DNA from: Phaeotremella fagi
Taxonomy: Eukaryota; Basidiomycota; Tremellomycetes; Tremellales; Phaeotremellaceae
Direction: 5' to 3'
Assembly: GCA_001599715.1 (NCBI GenBank)
Contig: BCHU01000013.1
Location: 620,001 to 684,000, forward strand
Length of the DNA: 64,000 bases
Part shown: positions 34,828 to 47,200 of the stretch, piece by piece
Layout of the letters: each line of letters begins with the position of its first letter
Position numbering within the stretch: position 1 is the stretch's first letter
The notes under the pieces: model-generated
What the model saw: only the letters and a program-made list of their open reading frames with translations
Database searches by the model: none
Told to the model about the DNA's origin: nothing
Made by a program: the position numbers and the translations under genes

Positions 34828-35549
34828 ATGCCCGAAACAGATTCAACTGTAAGTTCATTCCTCTAGTTCCAGATACATTGACGCTAGTATTGATACTGTA
34901 TTGGCTCACTTGGAAGACTCCAGAGAAATGCTCAATGTTCGCCACTCATTCTCGACTGATTGATTCAGCAGTCAGAACTTCAAAACTTACCGGAGGAAAG
35001 CATTTTCGAGCTCCCACCACATCATACGGGCCCCTGGGCTATACCAACCAATCCTTGTGGAATACCTATTTACCAGCCATAAATCGTCTATCTAACCACA
35101 TACTCGACACCGGTTGCAAAGATTGTTCGCCGTTAGAGAAGAAATATTCTGACACGTCCAATGGTTGGGAAAACATTTCTGCCATGAAAAAGTTCACCCT
35201 AAATACGAAAATTGTGAGTTGTTTTACGTATTCGTTAATTTTTCTCCAGCTGATACTTTCCCAGGTTGAGTGGCATAAAGATTACACCCTGAGAAATCGC
35301 GAGGCTGAGGCGTATTACTGTTGGCAGTGGGATGATGTAGTTAGATTGCTTGAGGATGAACAAGCTGAGGCGGAAAAGGAAAGCAGTGTTGATAAGTCGA
35401 CTTTTGGTGAGATCGCTGGATACAAAGACCAAGTCTATAAACTTTGGTCAAAAGCAAGAGAAGATCATTTAGTCAGTTGCAAGTATCACGATGAGAAGAT
35501 TACTTGGTATAATCTCACTCACAAGATTGATTGGGAAAACAAAATTTGA
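34828..35549 (+). CDS. Tandem small-protein family, copy A
   Basis: Three exons (34828-34848, 34917-35213, 35265-35549) give 200 residues. I do not recognise the family. Exon 1 encodes only MPETDST. Exon 2 has an aromatic-rich helix region (SYGPLGYTNQSLWNTYLPAI) then an H-x5-C-x2-C motif (HILDTGCKDC). Exon 3 has YYCWQWDD and a tail LWSKAREDHLVSCKYHDEK with H-x3-C-x2-H. These features recur in copies B-D. A zinc site made of the CxxC and C-x2-H pairs is possible but inferred. The acceptor of intron 1 (GGAAG before 34917) is not the usual CAG or TAG; it was chosen because others give stops, so the first junction is uncertain. Confidence 0.7.
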
Positions 35550-36379
35550 GAGTATTGTGGGAGGATAGTGATTTGTAGGGTTTGTCTAATATGTAAGGAT
35601 GAATGATGTAGTCGTGAGAGTACGAGTTGTCGCAGTTTCATTGGTGCAACGTTGATTGTGATACAGTAAAGTTGAGCAATAACAACTGAATTTTTAGACA
35701 TGTGTGCCCAATTAACCGTCTGGTTGTATAACAACCTTCACCCGACCATTTGAAATCACTCATTCGGTGACTCAAGTGAAACATACTGTAAGTGCTTTAG
35801 TGGTCTGAAAATATCATTTGCACGTCCTCATCTGCAGAAAATTACTCTCTGACTTTGACTGCGAGTCCCCCTCACTGTACCAGTAAGAGTACTGTACTTG
35901 TACATACAGTATTGTATATACACATGTACAGTAAAGTACTGTAGCCTGTAGTCAACCTTTTCGCCACATTGGCACAATACAGCTCTACTGTACTGGTACT
36001 GTACTTTACAGTACTCGAAACATCAACAGAGATTCCGGCGACGTTGATTGTGCAGAACTCATACCGGGATTATTATCTCTTTTCAAAGCTAATTCACAGT
36101 GGAGGTTTAACAAGTGGTTTTCAGTACATATTTGAAAATGTTAGATACTGATACTGTACACGTGATGTGCCACTCCCAGCATGGTAAAATTCCACAAAAT
36201 CACCTTTCATTCCTTCACAAAGGGTATGTAGAACTACCTGAATTGAGATCTCCTTTCAAAATAACATCAACTTATGGAAGGCGAGGCTGTATTATGTATA
36301 GAGGACTTTAGGTTGGAAACATTTCTTTTCTTTCCCTCACTTATAAGATATTTCGCCACTCGCAAACTTGAACAACATC
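35550..36379. other. Intergenic with TACTGTA-rich patch
   Basis: 830 bases between array copies A and B. From 35876 to 36015 the words TACTGTA, TACAGTA and GTAC recur many times. No gene relic was found by eye. Confidence 0.5.
35876..36015. repeat. Cluster of TACTGTA/TACAGTA words
   Basis: Repeated near-palindromic words (ACTGTAC, TACAGTA, GTACTGTA) fill about 140 bases, with both orientations present. The spacing is irregular, so it is not a simple tandem repeat. Related words also occur at 2838-2852 and near 12663, so they are not unique to the array. Confidence 0.6.
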
Positions 36380-37086
36380 ATGTCAACTTCTAATACATCT
36401 GTAAGTTTGTCGAGATTTCAGAGCTGACACGTGTCTGAAGTTGAATTCTAAATGCTCATTATACTCAACCCACAAACAGGTCTTGGAAGATGCCAAGAAA
36501 TCGTACTGGTACCCTTCAACATCAGTTAATGATTATTTATATCACGCTTACAAGAACTCTTTATTCAGAGCAACTCTTCCTACTTTACGTAAGATTGAAG
36601 ACCACGCCAAGGAAACTAGATGTGAGGATTGTGGAATTGCCTATTGTAATTTTACAATTACTAAAGTCACCTTTGATGAGTTGAAGGGAGAAGAGCAATA
36701 TACCGTACCACTGGAAACCGTTTTGGTAAGTATAAAACTAATTAATCAAATGTTGGAAAAGTGTTGAAAATATCATTTAGGCCGAGAATCTCCAAACCGT
36801 CAACGAGAAAGCCAATGCAGATTGCTTAAAACATATCAGAACCTGCTACGATTGGGGTTGGATTTCTGAAATCATCGATAAGGATGCTTCCGATTTTGAA
36901 AGAGTACTAGAAGAATCACCCGAACGAGAAAGCGAAATCGAAAGCAAACTTCTCAATCAATTTAGCAAGAATAGATTTGAGGCTTTCTCGTTTTGGTCAA
37001 AGGCTGCCCAAGACCATCCTCGCAACTGTTCCGATCACAAATCAAAGGTCGAAATGGAGAAACTCAGAAGAAGTATCAAATGGTAG
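36380..37086 (+). CDS. Tandem small-protein family, copy B
   Basis: Three exons (36380-36400, 36480-36725, 36781-37086) give 190 residues. Exon 1 encodes MSTSNTS. Exon 2 carries YLYHAYKNSLFRATLPTL and the H-x5-C-x2-C motif HAKETRCEDC. Exon 3 carries RTCYDWGWISEI, the family C-[YFW]-x-W motif, and FWSKAAQDHPRNCSDHKSK with H-x3-C-x2-H. Intron positions and phases (0 and 0) equal those of the other copies, which is good evidence for common descent. Function unknown; no signal peptide or membrane segment is seen. Confidence 0.8.
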
Positions 37087-37596
37087 TAGTCTTCAAAGAT
37101 GAATGGTCGGAGATTTTGAAGAAAGGAAAGGGTTCTGTAATAGTGTCGAGAATGCAATGATTTTTAACACATTCACAGTACAAGTACATTAGCAACCGCC
37201 ACACTGAGCACTGGCCGAGTTACATTCATACGTACTGAATGTCTTGTGTGCATGATCACGGCACAGCTGAAGACATTACCTTCAGGACTGAACGAGGCAC
37301 TATATGAAAAGAAAGTCAAATGATAGCCGAGTGCATAGTAACATTTCCGACATAGAGAAACAAATTGAACAGGGAGGACATGTAATTGAGTGCCACAACC
37401 TTTCACTTCCACTCAAGAATGGAAGGCAAGTCATTTCACTTTCAAAGATGATATCTGGGTCGATAACATGTTGGTGCAATGATAGATTACTTCTCCACAT
37501 TGAACGGATCTCTTTTGCAATTGTCAGAACAAAGTATCGCGACAATATTGACGTTGCCCTAGTAATTGTCGTCTTCTTAACTGTCTTTTTGCAAAC
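37087..37596. other. Intergenic between array copies B and C
   Basis: 510 bases. A plus-strand frame at 37304-37621 overlaps the start of copy C but shows none of the family motifs. Nothing else seen. Confidence 0.45.
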
Positions 37597-38307
37597 ATGT
37601 CAGAAACGGAGTCTTCAGTGAGTCAATTTATCCCCACCATGCTCCCCTTACCTCTTAACAATGGACTCACAGCAAAAAATTATCCGTTCAGAGTGTGATC
37701 AATTTACAGCTCTATTTCATTCTCTTTCCATTCCCAGACCGGACATTTCATCCCTTACCCTTGGACCGGTAGAATTCTATACAGTGTCTTTTAGCAATTG
37801 TTCATATCCTACTGTACATGATCTCAGTAAACACAACGAGAAGTGTGAAGGTTGTACAAGAAAAGTTCGGCTCATGTCTGAAGAATGTAGATCGTTGTTG
37901 AGAGAGTGGTCAAGATATAGAAATGATGAAGAAATCGATAGAGCAATGGTAAGTTTTGAATATGTACTTGTACTTCTTGCTTCACCATCTTACTTATACT
38001 ATTCCAGAAGGGGTATTTATATCGAGTCAACCAATACAAAACTAGCTTACATCAGATGAAAACCTGCTTCGAATGGGAAGAACTTGTTGAAGAGATCAAT
38101 AATGATTATGCCAAAATGACGAAAAAATATAAAGGTAAGACTTTGATGGATGTTTTTGGTTCTCAAATTAAAGTAATGGGATTTTGGAAGAGAGCTGCGG
38201 AACGTCATTTCACTAGTTGTTTGGATCATGATAAAAATGTAAAGATGGAGTCATTGTATCGATCTGTCAAGTTGGAAAATATTGTCTATGTAGAGGATCT
38301 CGAATGA
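37597..38307 (+). CDS. Tandem small-protein family, copy C
   Basis: Three exons (37597-37617, 37673-37948, 38008-38307) give 198 residues. Exon 1 encodes MSETESS. Exon 2, 92 codons as in copy D, holds LGPVEFYTVSFSNCSYPTV and HNEKCEGC (H-x3-C-x2-C), then a basic helix ending RAM. Exon 3 begins KGYLYRVNQYKTSLHQMK and includes KTCFEWEELVEEIN and FWKRAAERHFTSCLDHDKN (H-x3-C-x2-H). It is closest to copy D: identical exon-2 length, the same GPxEFY phrase and MKTCFEW. Function unknown. The residue pattern is consistent with a metal-binding or nucleic-acid-binding role, but this is only a guess. Confidence 0.8.
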
Positions 38308-38577
38308 ACAAGTTCTTGGCGAAGTGTATAAGGAAAGAAACCTTCTTTTATGAAAATTCAGGCCCAGACTTGAAGGAAACCCAAGTTCACCTCGTTGACC
38401 TCATGAATCAATACGAAACTCCTTTCATTTTCTTGAAAATAATTGATGAGACTAGAATATATATATTGAGATTATGGTATTGTCACAACTTTCATAATTT
38501 CTTTCAATCTAATTTGATAAGTAGTAACCTTAACATCATCACGTATCTTTCTTTTGGCGGATTTGGTATTCCTTCCA

Positions 38578-39300
38578 ATGTCAGACAACGAATCCACGGA
38601 AATTCCGTCAGAAAACGAATCCACAGTAAGTCCAAACTTTAGATAAAGAAACGTTTAGAGTGTAACGAAACTTGAACACGTAGCTAAGAGATTCCTACTC
38701 AAAATGCAAATCCATTACCCGAATACTCAATTCAATATCAAGAGTCACATCCAATCCTGAATCGCTGACAAGTGGACCAAAGGAATTCTATCAAGCGTCT
38801 CTTGATAGAACGATGTATAGTTCTGTGCATGAAGTTCAGGAACATACTTTGACTTGTATTAGGTGTCGAGAGAGAGTTCATGACATGTCCAGACAGGGTA
38901 GAGCTAACCTGGAAGTGTTGGGGAGTTATAAATGTTATGAAGATGTTCAAAGGTCTATGGTGAGTTCTTCAACACATCTTTGAATTGATGTAGAAACCCT
39001 GGTTACTGATTTTGTTTGTACCTTTCCATGAAGGAAATGTATGCTGCTCGTGCCAATCAAGAGGAATCCATTTCATATCAAATGAAAACCTGTTTTGAAT
39101 GGCATCAAGTTTTCGAATCGATAGCATATGATGTTTCTGCTATCAAGGATGAGTCATCTGATGCTATGAAAGTCATAAAATTCTGGTCGGAAGCTGCTGT
39201 GTATCACCTGTCTGGCTGTAAGGATCATGGCAAGAATGTAGAGATAGAAGGGTTAACTTATCGAACGAATATAATACAGGTAGATGAGCCACCGGAGTGA
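38578..39300 (+). CDS. Tandem small-protein family, copy D
   Basis: Three exons (38578-38625, 38684-38959, 39034-39300) give 196 residues. Exon 1 is longer than in its sisters: MSDNESTEIPSENEST contains the ESTE-IPSE unit twice, as if the short first exon had doubled. Exon 2 has SGPKEFYQASLDRTMYSSV and HTLTCIRC (H-x3-C-x2-C). Exon 3 has MKTCFEWHQVFESI and FWSEAAVYHLSGCKDHGKN (H-x3-C-x2-H). The 271-base spacer to copy C and high likeness suggest this pair arose by the latest duplication in the array. Function unknown. Confidence 0.8.
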
Positions 39301-39515
39301 TCTGTTTTTTTTGTAAAATAATGTACAAAGATGTCATGTTTGAACTTCTGAGTGATCAACAATATACGGTATACAGCACATGTACATATGTATGTAGTAG
39401 AAACGAAAGTAAAGAGTGATCTGTATAAATTGATTGTACGGATTATATAACGAAAAACGACAACAACACTGATTAAAAAGAATGGATTCAAATCCAAAAA
39501 GTCCATAGCCACGAC

Positions 39516-42500
39516 CTATTTCCTAGTCCACCACCAACCCTTCCTCTTCTTATCCCCAATCGTCCCACCCCTAGGAACATCCAACGAACCCCCCCGTACC
39601 AAATTCTCGTCCCGTCTCTCATCAACCACTTCCAATTCATCTCCACCTTTCCGTCGTTTCGTAAGTACCCTACTTCGTTTGGTGTCGTTGATACTGACGT
39701 TCGAAGATCTGTATGATTTGTTGATTGAGAGTCTGGATTTCGATCTGGTAGAGGGTGATACTTCATCTCGTCTTGTGGAAACAGTGGTAGAATTTCGTTT
39801 TACGTTTAATTGATCTGAGACAGTTGAGTTCGGTGCCGTATTTGTCATTGGATTGATCCTTGTTGGACGAATTGTGGCGTTGCCATCTCCATCTTCGTCA
39901 TCTGGGAGATGGGTTCGAGCAATGTTCGAGCTACCCATATCTTGACCTCTCCCTTGAATCGGCGTGACAGATCCATCCACTTGTCTACTGGAATCACCAG
40001 ATTTTCGATAGACGTTCTCGATCTTATCAAGATATTCCAAGACTTTTCGATGATCTTTATCACCGGACGAAGAGATGATGATCCGTCTCAAAGAATCCAA
40101 TCTCTTGACGATGGATTCGTCGTCATCAGCTCTCAACATCCCTTCAATATCCAGTGATTGACGTGCACTTTTGGACCGATTGGAATGACGAGAAGCGCGA
40201 TCGTAAGATATTGGTCGAGGTTTGTGGGTGAACGTATCTTGACTGTCTGTTGATTCAACTGGAGTCTCCACCCGCCTGTGAATGTCATAAGAATGATCGT
40301 TAGTCGATGGATTCGTCGCAGCTCCAGTATCTGAACCAGTCCCAGAAGCTAGAATCATCAAGGTATTCCCCCAATCCAAAGATTTCTGAGCCATTGTTTT
40401 CATAGCATCACTAATTTCTCTCATCGAACTCGAATGTTGAATGAGGGACGTGGCGTGGGTGGATAATAGATGAGAAGCAATTAGGAGAGACAGTTGTGAA
40501 TTCTGAGATGGTGAGCTGGTTTCTGGAAGTGTGGTCGGGATACTGTGGTTGTTACTACTAGTCGAAGCTGGATTTGGTTCTGTATCCTTTTGACTCGGTT
40601 TGTGGTCATTGGTACTCGGATCGTCGTCTGCATCCTCTAGTGCTCGAGAGATTGAAAGTGGGGTTTGGTTTCTTGGAGTCATTTGATGTGACGACGACCT
40701 TAGCGGACTTCTTAAACCCGCCTCATAAAATTCTTTTTCTACAGCTTCTGTCTCCTCCCTCCCCAAAGACAGAGGTGAATCTCGATGATCACCTTCCAGG
40801 ATACCAAGAGGCGTGAAGAAAACTTCTTGCCTGTCTTCATCCTCATCTCTCTCCCCCCTTTCGAATTGATTCTCCACATATAATTTCCGAGAGACACCTA
40901 AGCTCTTAGGAGATCCATTAGGCTTGGGTATACTGTGATCATGTATTGAAGGTGAAACTGGGTTATCGATTTTACTGCCAGATGTACCGTAAGTGGTATT
41001 GGTATGACGTGAACCTCCACTGACGAAGATATCAGATCCGTCATCTTTTATACCGAACGTTCCTGAGGTTCGAATAGCTGTTCGTGGAGTGTGAAGGGAT
41101 CTATGTTCGTCATATAGCAAATCTAGATCAGGTTGCGGTGAAGTTGTTCGACTTTTCGAGAAAGAGATAGAAGATCTTTTGGAAACTTTCGAATCACTTC
41201 TTTTAGGTTTGATCAGTTTCTTGCGGTTGACGTTATACGGTAAATCAAGATTATCGGTGGAAGTTGAAACATTTTGGGAACTGGTGGATTGTTGTGAGAT
41301 GGGTGAAATCCCTTTATCTTTATCTTCGTCCTTTGAGAAAAGTGAGAACAAGAAACTTGGCATATTCCTTTTCAATATCTTTTGTCTAGTCGATGAAGTA
41401 GAGATCATCGAAATGGATCGAGTTGTTCTGGTAGGAACGTCTCTTTTGGTGGGATTGAGGGAGCTTGAACGAAGAAGAGTATCTCCCTTTGCTGTACCCG
41501 TGGCAAACATCGTAGCTGGTCGAGGTTTGTCGGCTGGAGTGCTGACTTTCTATATTCAGGTTAATACTAAATCTTGTGACTTATAATTGTAACTCACTTC
41601 AACGTTGACTTCGGTAGATGAGTGAATTCGGGGATTGGGTGCACCACCTAGACCTAAATGGTTGGACTGAAAGTACAGTCAGTTGTTTTTCATCGTATAC
41701 TACTAGGACTCACTGAAAGATGAAGTTGATGATGATTCGAAAGTAACGGTACATTATGTAAAGTTGGATGATGAGGTTCCCAAGTCCAACTCTCTTTCTG
41801 TGACTTGGGAGTGATATAGATAGGACCAGACGCAGGACTCTGTGGAGACTAAGAAATCAGCACGTATCCAATGTATAGAATCCTACCTGAGAATCTGGAT
41901 TGAAAGATGAAGTAGGAGTGGAGATATTTGGAGTCGAAACGGATCCATGGAACGTCATGGGTCTTGTAGGTTTTGCATTGGGTGAGAAACGGACTAAACT
42001 GTTTCGTCTAGACGCTTGAGTTGGCGTATTAGATCTTGAACCTGGTGCTGATCTCGTTTCTCCAGGTAGAACGTTCTGGTGTAACGTCGGTAAAGAGAGA
42101 TGAGACATTACGAAAGATTGATTAGGATTTGGCTAGATTTGCGACATCAATCATGGTTTGGAAGCGGAGGTAAAGTATAGTACTTACCTCAACCTCGTCT
42201 CCAATCTCTTCTGCTCGATAACCACTGGTCGCATCAGGGAATGGACTACCATAAAAACTATTAGGTCGACTTCTGATTCCCGGTCGAAGCATTCCGTCTC
42301 CAGCTCCAACTCCAGCCATACCACTCTCCTCTTCAAGTTCAATCGGCGATTCAAAACCCTCCTCGTCATATTCTTGATATATGTTGTTGGTAGAATTCAA
42401 TAATGTATCTGTCAGGACTGAGGCGAAATGAGTTTTGATGGGTGAAGCATCGTTCGAAGGTGGTGTATGATTCGGTGAGGAGGGACGAGAATATCGTTGG

Positions 42501-43218
42501 TGGTATCTTCTTCTGGCTTCATCGCTGATTGGTCCGAATGGTGATGAAGGGTTCGGTGGCGTTGAACGTGTAGGAGTTGATTTCGGAGTAGGTCTACCGG
42601 GTATGAGAATAGGGGAAGTGGTGGTTGAACCCCGTTCACTGGTGGGCGAATAATCTGTATTTTCTATGCGTATTTTACTGGAATGTGTGTCCTGGCTTTG
42701 ATTACCTGGAAAAGGTCGAGAGAAAGATTTGGCAGATATCGAAGTATTTGGAGATGAAGGGAGGTTTGGAGAGTTAAGGGGTTTTGAAATCGGCCCAACA
42801 TCACGATTCTTCAAGGAAGTCGTCAATGCTGAAGGTGACGCTTGTGGTGCGTTGTCACGACGAAAGATGGGTACTGGAATTCTAGATGTTTTCGATGGTA
42901 CTCGCTGAAATACAATGTCAGTGTGTAACACAGTGAAATGAATCCCACACCTACCTTAACGGTACCCGTATCATCTCCGACCACATTCCCACCCACTTGC
43001 TGTGGAGTGATCGTTCCTCCGGAATCTCCAATCGTCTCTTGAGAATAAGTACTGACAGTATCACCATCCCCATCACCGTCGTCGTCATCATTATCTCCAA
43101 CATCATGTCGTTCGTTATCTGTATCTTCGAATGGAAGAGGGATAGTTCGATGGGAAGCAGGAGTGGTGAGTTCAGTAATCGGAGATAAAGGTCGCAAGGG
43201 ATCATGAGTGAGTGACAT
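39516..43218 (-). CDS. Large Ser/Pro-rich disordered protein
   Basis: Six exons (43218-42955, 42904-42188, 42132-41887, 41848-41714, 41666-41598, 41549-39516) give 1154 residues in one frame. I recognise no catalytic domain. The protein is rich in Ser, Thr, Pro and Arg, with many SP/TP sites that kinases could use (SPNTS, RSTPPNPSS, TPTQASRRN). An acidic N-terminal patch (DDDDGDGDGD) is followed by basic, proline-rich stretches. One ordered helical segment is likely around SLLIASHLLSTHATSLIQHS. The basic C-terminal end (KKRKGWWWTRK) is unusual: three tryptophans between basic residues, possibly a membrane- or lipid-binding tail. Function unknown; cytoskeletal or polarity roles are guesses I do not adopt. 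Confidence 0.72.
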
Positions 43219-44296
43219 GGTATTATAAGTTGATAGTATTATGTTAGAAAAGAATTGTGATTCAAGTGATTTGATTGAAATTTATCATCTTGACTACGTG
43301 ACTTCCCCTATTCTATTAATTGATTAATTGATTGATTGATTGGTGATAAGATCTCTTGAATGATTGTTGAAGTGTTTCAAAGTGCCGATGAGCACATGCC
43401 TCGTAATTAAGTAATTCCCTAACTAAGAGGTCAAAACGTATCTTCACGGTTCGCTATGTGTCTTCAGGTTCGGGGTCGGTAGCAACTTGTCAGAAGGAAG
43501 AAGGAGGAGGGAGTGGGGAGAGATGTACAAGAACTCGTACTGTAATCCGCAGATAGATGATGTTGTCCTCATTTTTCGACTCCTCCACAGTTAGTAGGAA
43601 TGATTGAAATTATCAGCAAAGTTTTCCTCTCTCAACTCTTATTGATTAGTCGAGTACTTCTACGATTACGCATGAGATGATTGCTGAATTATCACATTAG
43701 TCCAGTTATCTGACCTCCTTTGGTGTTTGTTTTTGTGTACTTGAACCGCTGCTCTGGACTGCCACATTGCTTTGACTGCTAGAGTGTCAAACAGAGTCGA
43801 ATGGAGGACGGTGAAGTCTAAACTTCAACGTTGTAGCAAGCACAATATTTAATCTGATGATATGAAGAAAGAGTAATATGTATTATGCTGTATGCATGGC
43901 ATCCGGAGAATAATATCAGCATATTGGGTTCCAGATATGCATGAATCAGAAATGGTAGCCAGAATGCCACTCGCAATATCACCGCGGGAATATAGATTGC
44001 ATCTACTTCCCTTTCTCACTCACTCTGCATGGTGCTGTAACCTGTAACTGTAACTGAACGCAAAAAGCAACAACAAAGACGTTAACCAACAATTAATATT
44101 AATATACATCAATTAATTCATACTTGGATACTTGTACATCCACACATCCATACAGAGGAGAAGGCTATATCACCAATACAATCTCCCCATTGGATCTCCA
44201 CTCATACCACTTACCGTACCAAACAACCCTTTCACCAACAATTGATCTAATCTTCAAGACGCGTTTGGTTTTCCTTAATTTATCTTTACCTCTACC
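43219..44296. promoter_or_regulatory. Divergent promoter region
   Basis: 1.08 kb between the large disordered protein (-) and the Snf2-type gene (+). It contains ATTGATTG repeats near 43320-43342 and repeated TGTAACTGTAACTG words near 44041-44055. No gene is seen. Confidence 0.5.
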
Positions 44297-47200
44297 ATGG
44301 CCGACAGTATAGTTGCCGCAACTCCACCAGCTCCTTCTCCATCCGTACAAACACCGACCAACCAAAATGCTGGTGGCCCTCCTACATCCGATGAACAGAA
44401 ATTGGAAGCTATCGCTGGTATGGATCCTCATAAAATAGCGAACATCAAAAGAAGACACATCGAATTACAAGCTGCTGGTCATACCAACGAAACTTCAGCC
44501 GAGTACGCAAAGTTATCAACGGTTCTGGATCTGTATACGAGGGGTAGAATCATGGCTGAACAGAAAGGTCAATCTACGAACGGTGGTGTTACCCAATCAA
44601 CTGGTACCAATGGGACACCAGTTCCAGCTGCTCCTTGTAAGTTGATGGTCAAGACTCTTCCTGACCGACTATAGCTCCTTCTACTCATGTATCAATGACA
44701 CCTGCTCAAATCGCACAATTACGGACGCAAGCTGCAGCCTATGGTCAACTCAGTCGTAATCAACCAGTCCCCTCGTTTCTCCAAAACGCAGCTCAAGGGA
44801 TTAACCCTCCTGGTATCGCTGATGAACCACCTGTTCCAAATCCTTTGGGCAACGATTCAACCGCAGTGATCACCGCCAAGACCATCGAAACTGTCGCTTC
44901 AGATAATCTCGAACAGAGCGCAGCCAAAGCTACCAACGGAGAGCTACCCTATGCCATGGAATTCGACTCATCATCCCTCATTTACCCATACAACGCCTAT
45001 ACTCACCCTTCACTCGTTGCTAATCGTCCGTTCCAAGATGAAATCGTCAATCCACTACACAAATTTCAACGTACAATGGTACCTTCAATGGCGCCTCGTG
45101 GATTAGATCCCTACGCGCTGATGGAAGAACGTAATCGATTCGTGGAAATGCGCATGAAATGGAGAATACGTGAATTAGAGGATGTAGATTCTACGATGGG
45201 TCTGGGAGAACAAGGAGCGAAGGATGTTTCTGGTGTCACTGACGCGAAGAATGAAAACGTCACTCAATTGGGTATTCAAGCTCGAATTGAACTTCTCAGT
45301 CTACGATTACTCGGAAAGCAACGATTGATACGAGAGGATCTAGTTCGGACCATGCACGGTGCTTCACAAGTCCCCGCTGATCGTAGTCAATTCCGTCGTT
45401 TCAGAACACACACTCTTCGTGATGCTCGAGCTACCGAAACTGCTGAACGACGTCAACGAACTGAAAGAGAACAGCGCGGTAAACAACGTCATCTCGCATA
45501 TATCACTTCGATATGCGATCACGGTCAAGCCATGATTCAAGCTGGATCCAGTAGTACCAGAGGATCAGGTGGTGACAAGATGAGACGATTAGGAAAGGCA
45601 ATGATGAAACTCCACAGCGACACCGAGAAAGAAGAACAACGTCGGGTAGAGCGATTAGCGAAGGAGCGTCTAAAGGCTTTGAAGAACGATGATGAAGACG
45701 CTTATCTCGCTCTTTTGGGTGAAGCCAAGGATTCACGTATCGGTCATCTCTTGAAACAAACCGATTCTTACCTCGAAACCCTTGCTGCTGCTGTTGTCGA
45801 ACAACAAAACGACGACGTACACAAAGACGCTGTTCAGTTTGAGTTACCATACGAGGTGGAAGAGGGTCCAGCCAGTGAAGCCATGTTCGGTGCTAGACGT
45901 CAAGATGGTGAGGAAGAAGGTGCCGAGAAGAAGGAGGGTAAAGTGGATTACTACGCTGTCGCTCATAGACTACAAGAGAAGGTCACTAAGCAATCGACAC
46001 TTTTGACCGGAGGTACTTTGAAAGACTACCAGATTAAAGGTTTACAGTGGATGATCAGTTTGTATAACAACAGGTTGAATGGTATTTTGGCTGATGAGAT
46101 GGTGAGTTTTAAATTGCATCAACGCTGATATCCAGGGTCTCGGTAAAACCATTCAAACAATCTCCCTCATCACCTATTTGATCGAAAAGAAGCGTCAACC
46201 AGGCCCTTTCCTTGTCATCGTCCCCTTGTCGACCTTGACCAATTGGACGATGGAATTCGTAAAATGGGCTCCTTCCGTCCGTACCCTCATTCTCAAAGGT
46301 TCCCCGTTAGCAAGAAAAGAGTTTTACCCTCGAATTCGAGCTATCGATTTCCAAGTTTGTCTTACCACTTATGAATACATCATCAAGGAACGTCCGATGT
46401 TGTCTAAAATCAAATGGGTCCATATGATCATCGACGAAGGTCATCGTATGAAGAATGTCAAGAGTAAATTGAGTCAAACGTTGAACGAATATTACTCTAC
46501 CAGACATCGTTTGATCTTGACGGGTACACCACTTCAGGTAGGTGAAGTTGTCGGAGATTAGCTGACACTTTTAGAACAATCTTCCCGAACTTTGGGCTTT
46601 ACTCAATTTCGTCTTGCCCAAGATTTTCAATTCGGTCAAAACCTTTGATGATTGGTTCAACGCACCATTCGCCAACACTGGTGGAGGAGAAAAGATGGAG
46701 ATGAACGAAGAAGAAGCTTTACTTGTTATCAAACGTTTGCACAAGGTTTTACGTCCTTTCCTTCTTCGTCGTTTGAAAAAAGATGTCGAATCTGAATTAC
46801 CCGACAAGGTTGAGAAAATCATTTACACCAAAATGTCAGCTCTTCAATGGAAACTATACGAAAGTGTCAAGAAATACAAGACTCTACCTACCGATCTCAG
46901 TGCCGCTAAACCTAAACGACAAAATCTCCAAAACGCTCTCATGCAACTTCGAAAAATCTGTAACCATCCTTTCGTTTTCAGAGAGGTCGATGAAGATTTC
47001 TCTGTCGGTAACAACATTGATGAACAGATTGTTCGAACTTCAGGAAAATTCGAATTACTCGATCGTATCTTACCGAAACTCTTTGCTACTGGTCATAAAT
47101 GTTTGATCTTCTTCCAGATGACTGAGATCATGACTATCATCGCTGATTACTTTGATTATCGTGGATGGAAATACTGTCGATTGGACGGTGGAACCAAAGC

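Noticed and set aside
36114..36311. Degenerate extra copy of the tandem family between A and B
   Set aside because: None of the family motifs (CxxC, C-x-x-W, H-x3-C-x2-H) is present.
37304..37621. Additional gene overlapping the start of copy C
   Set aside because: It lacks family motifs and would overlap exon 1 of copy C in another frame.
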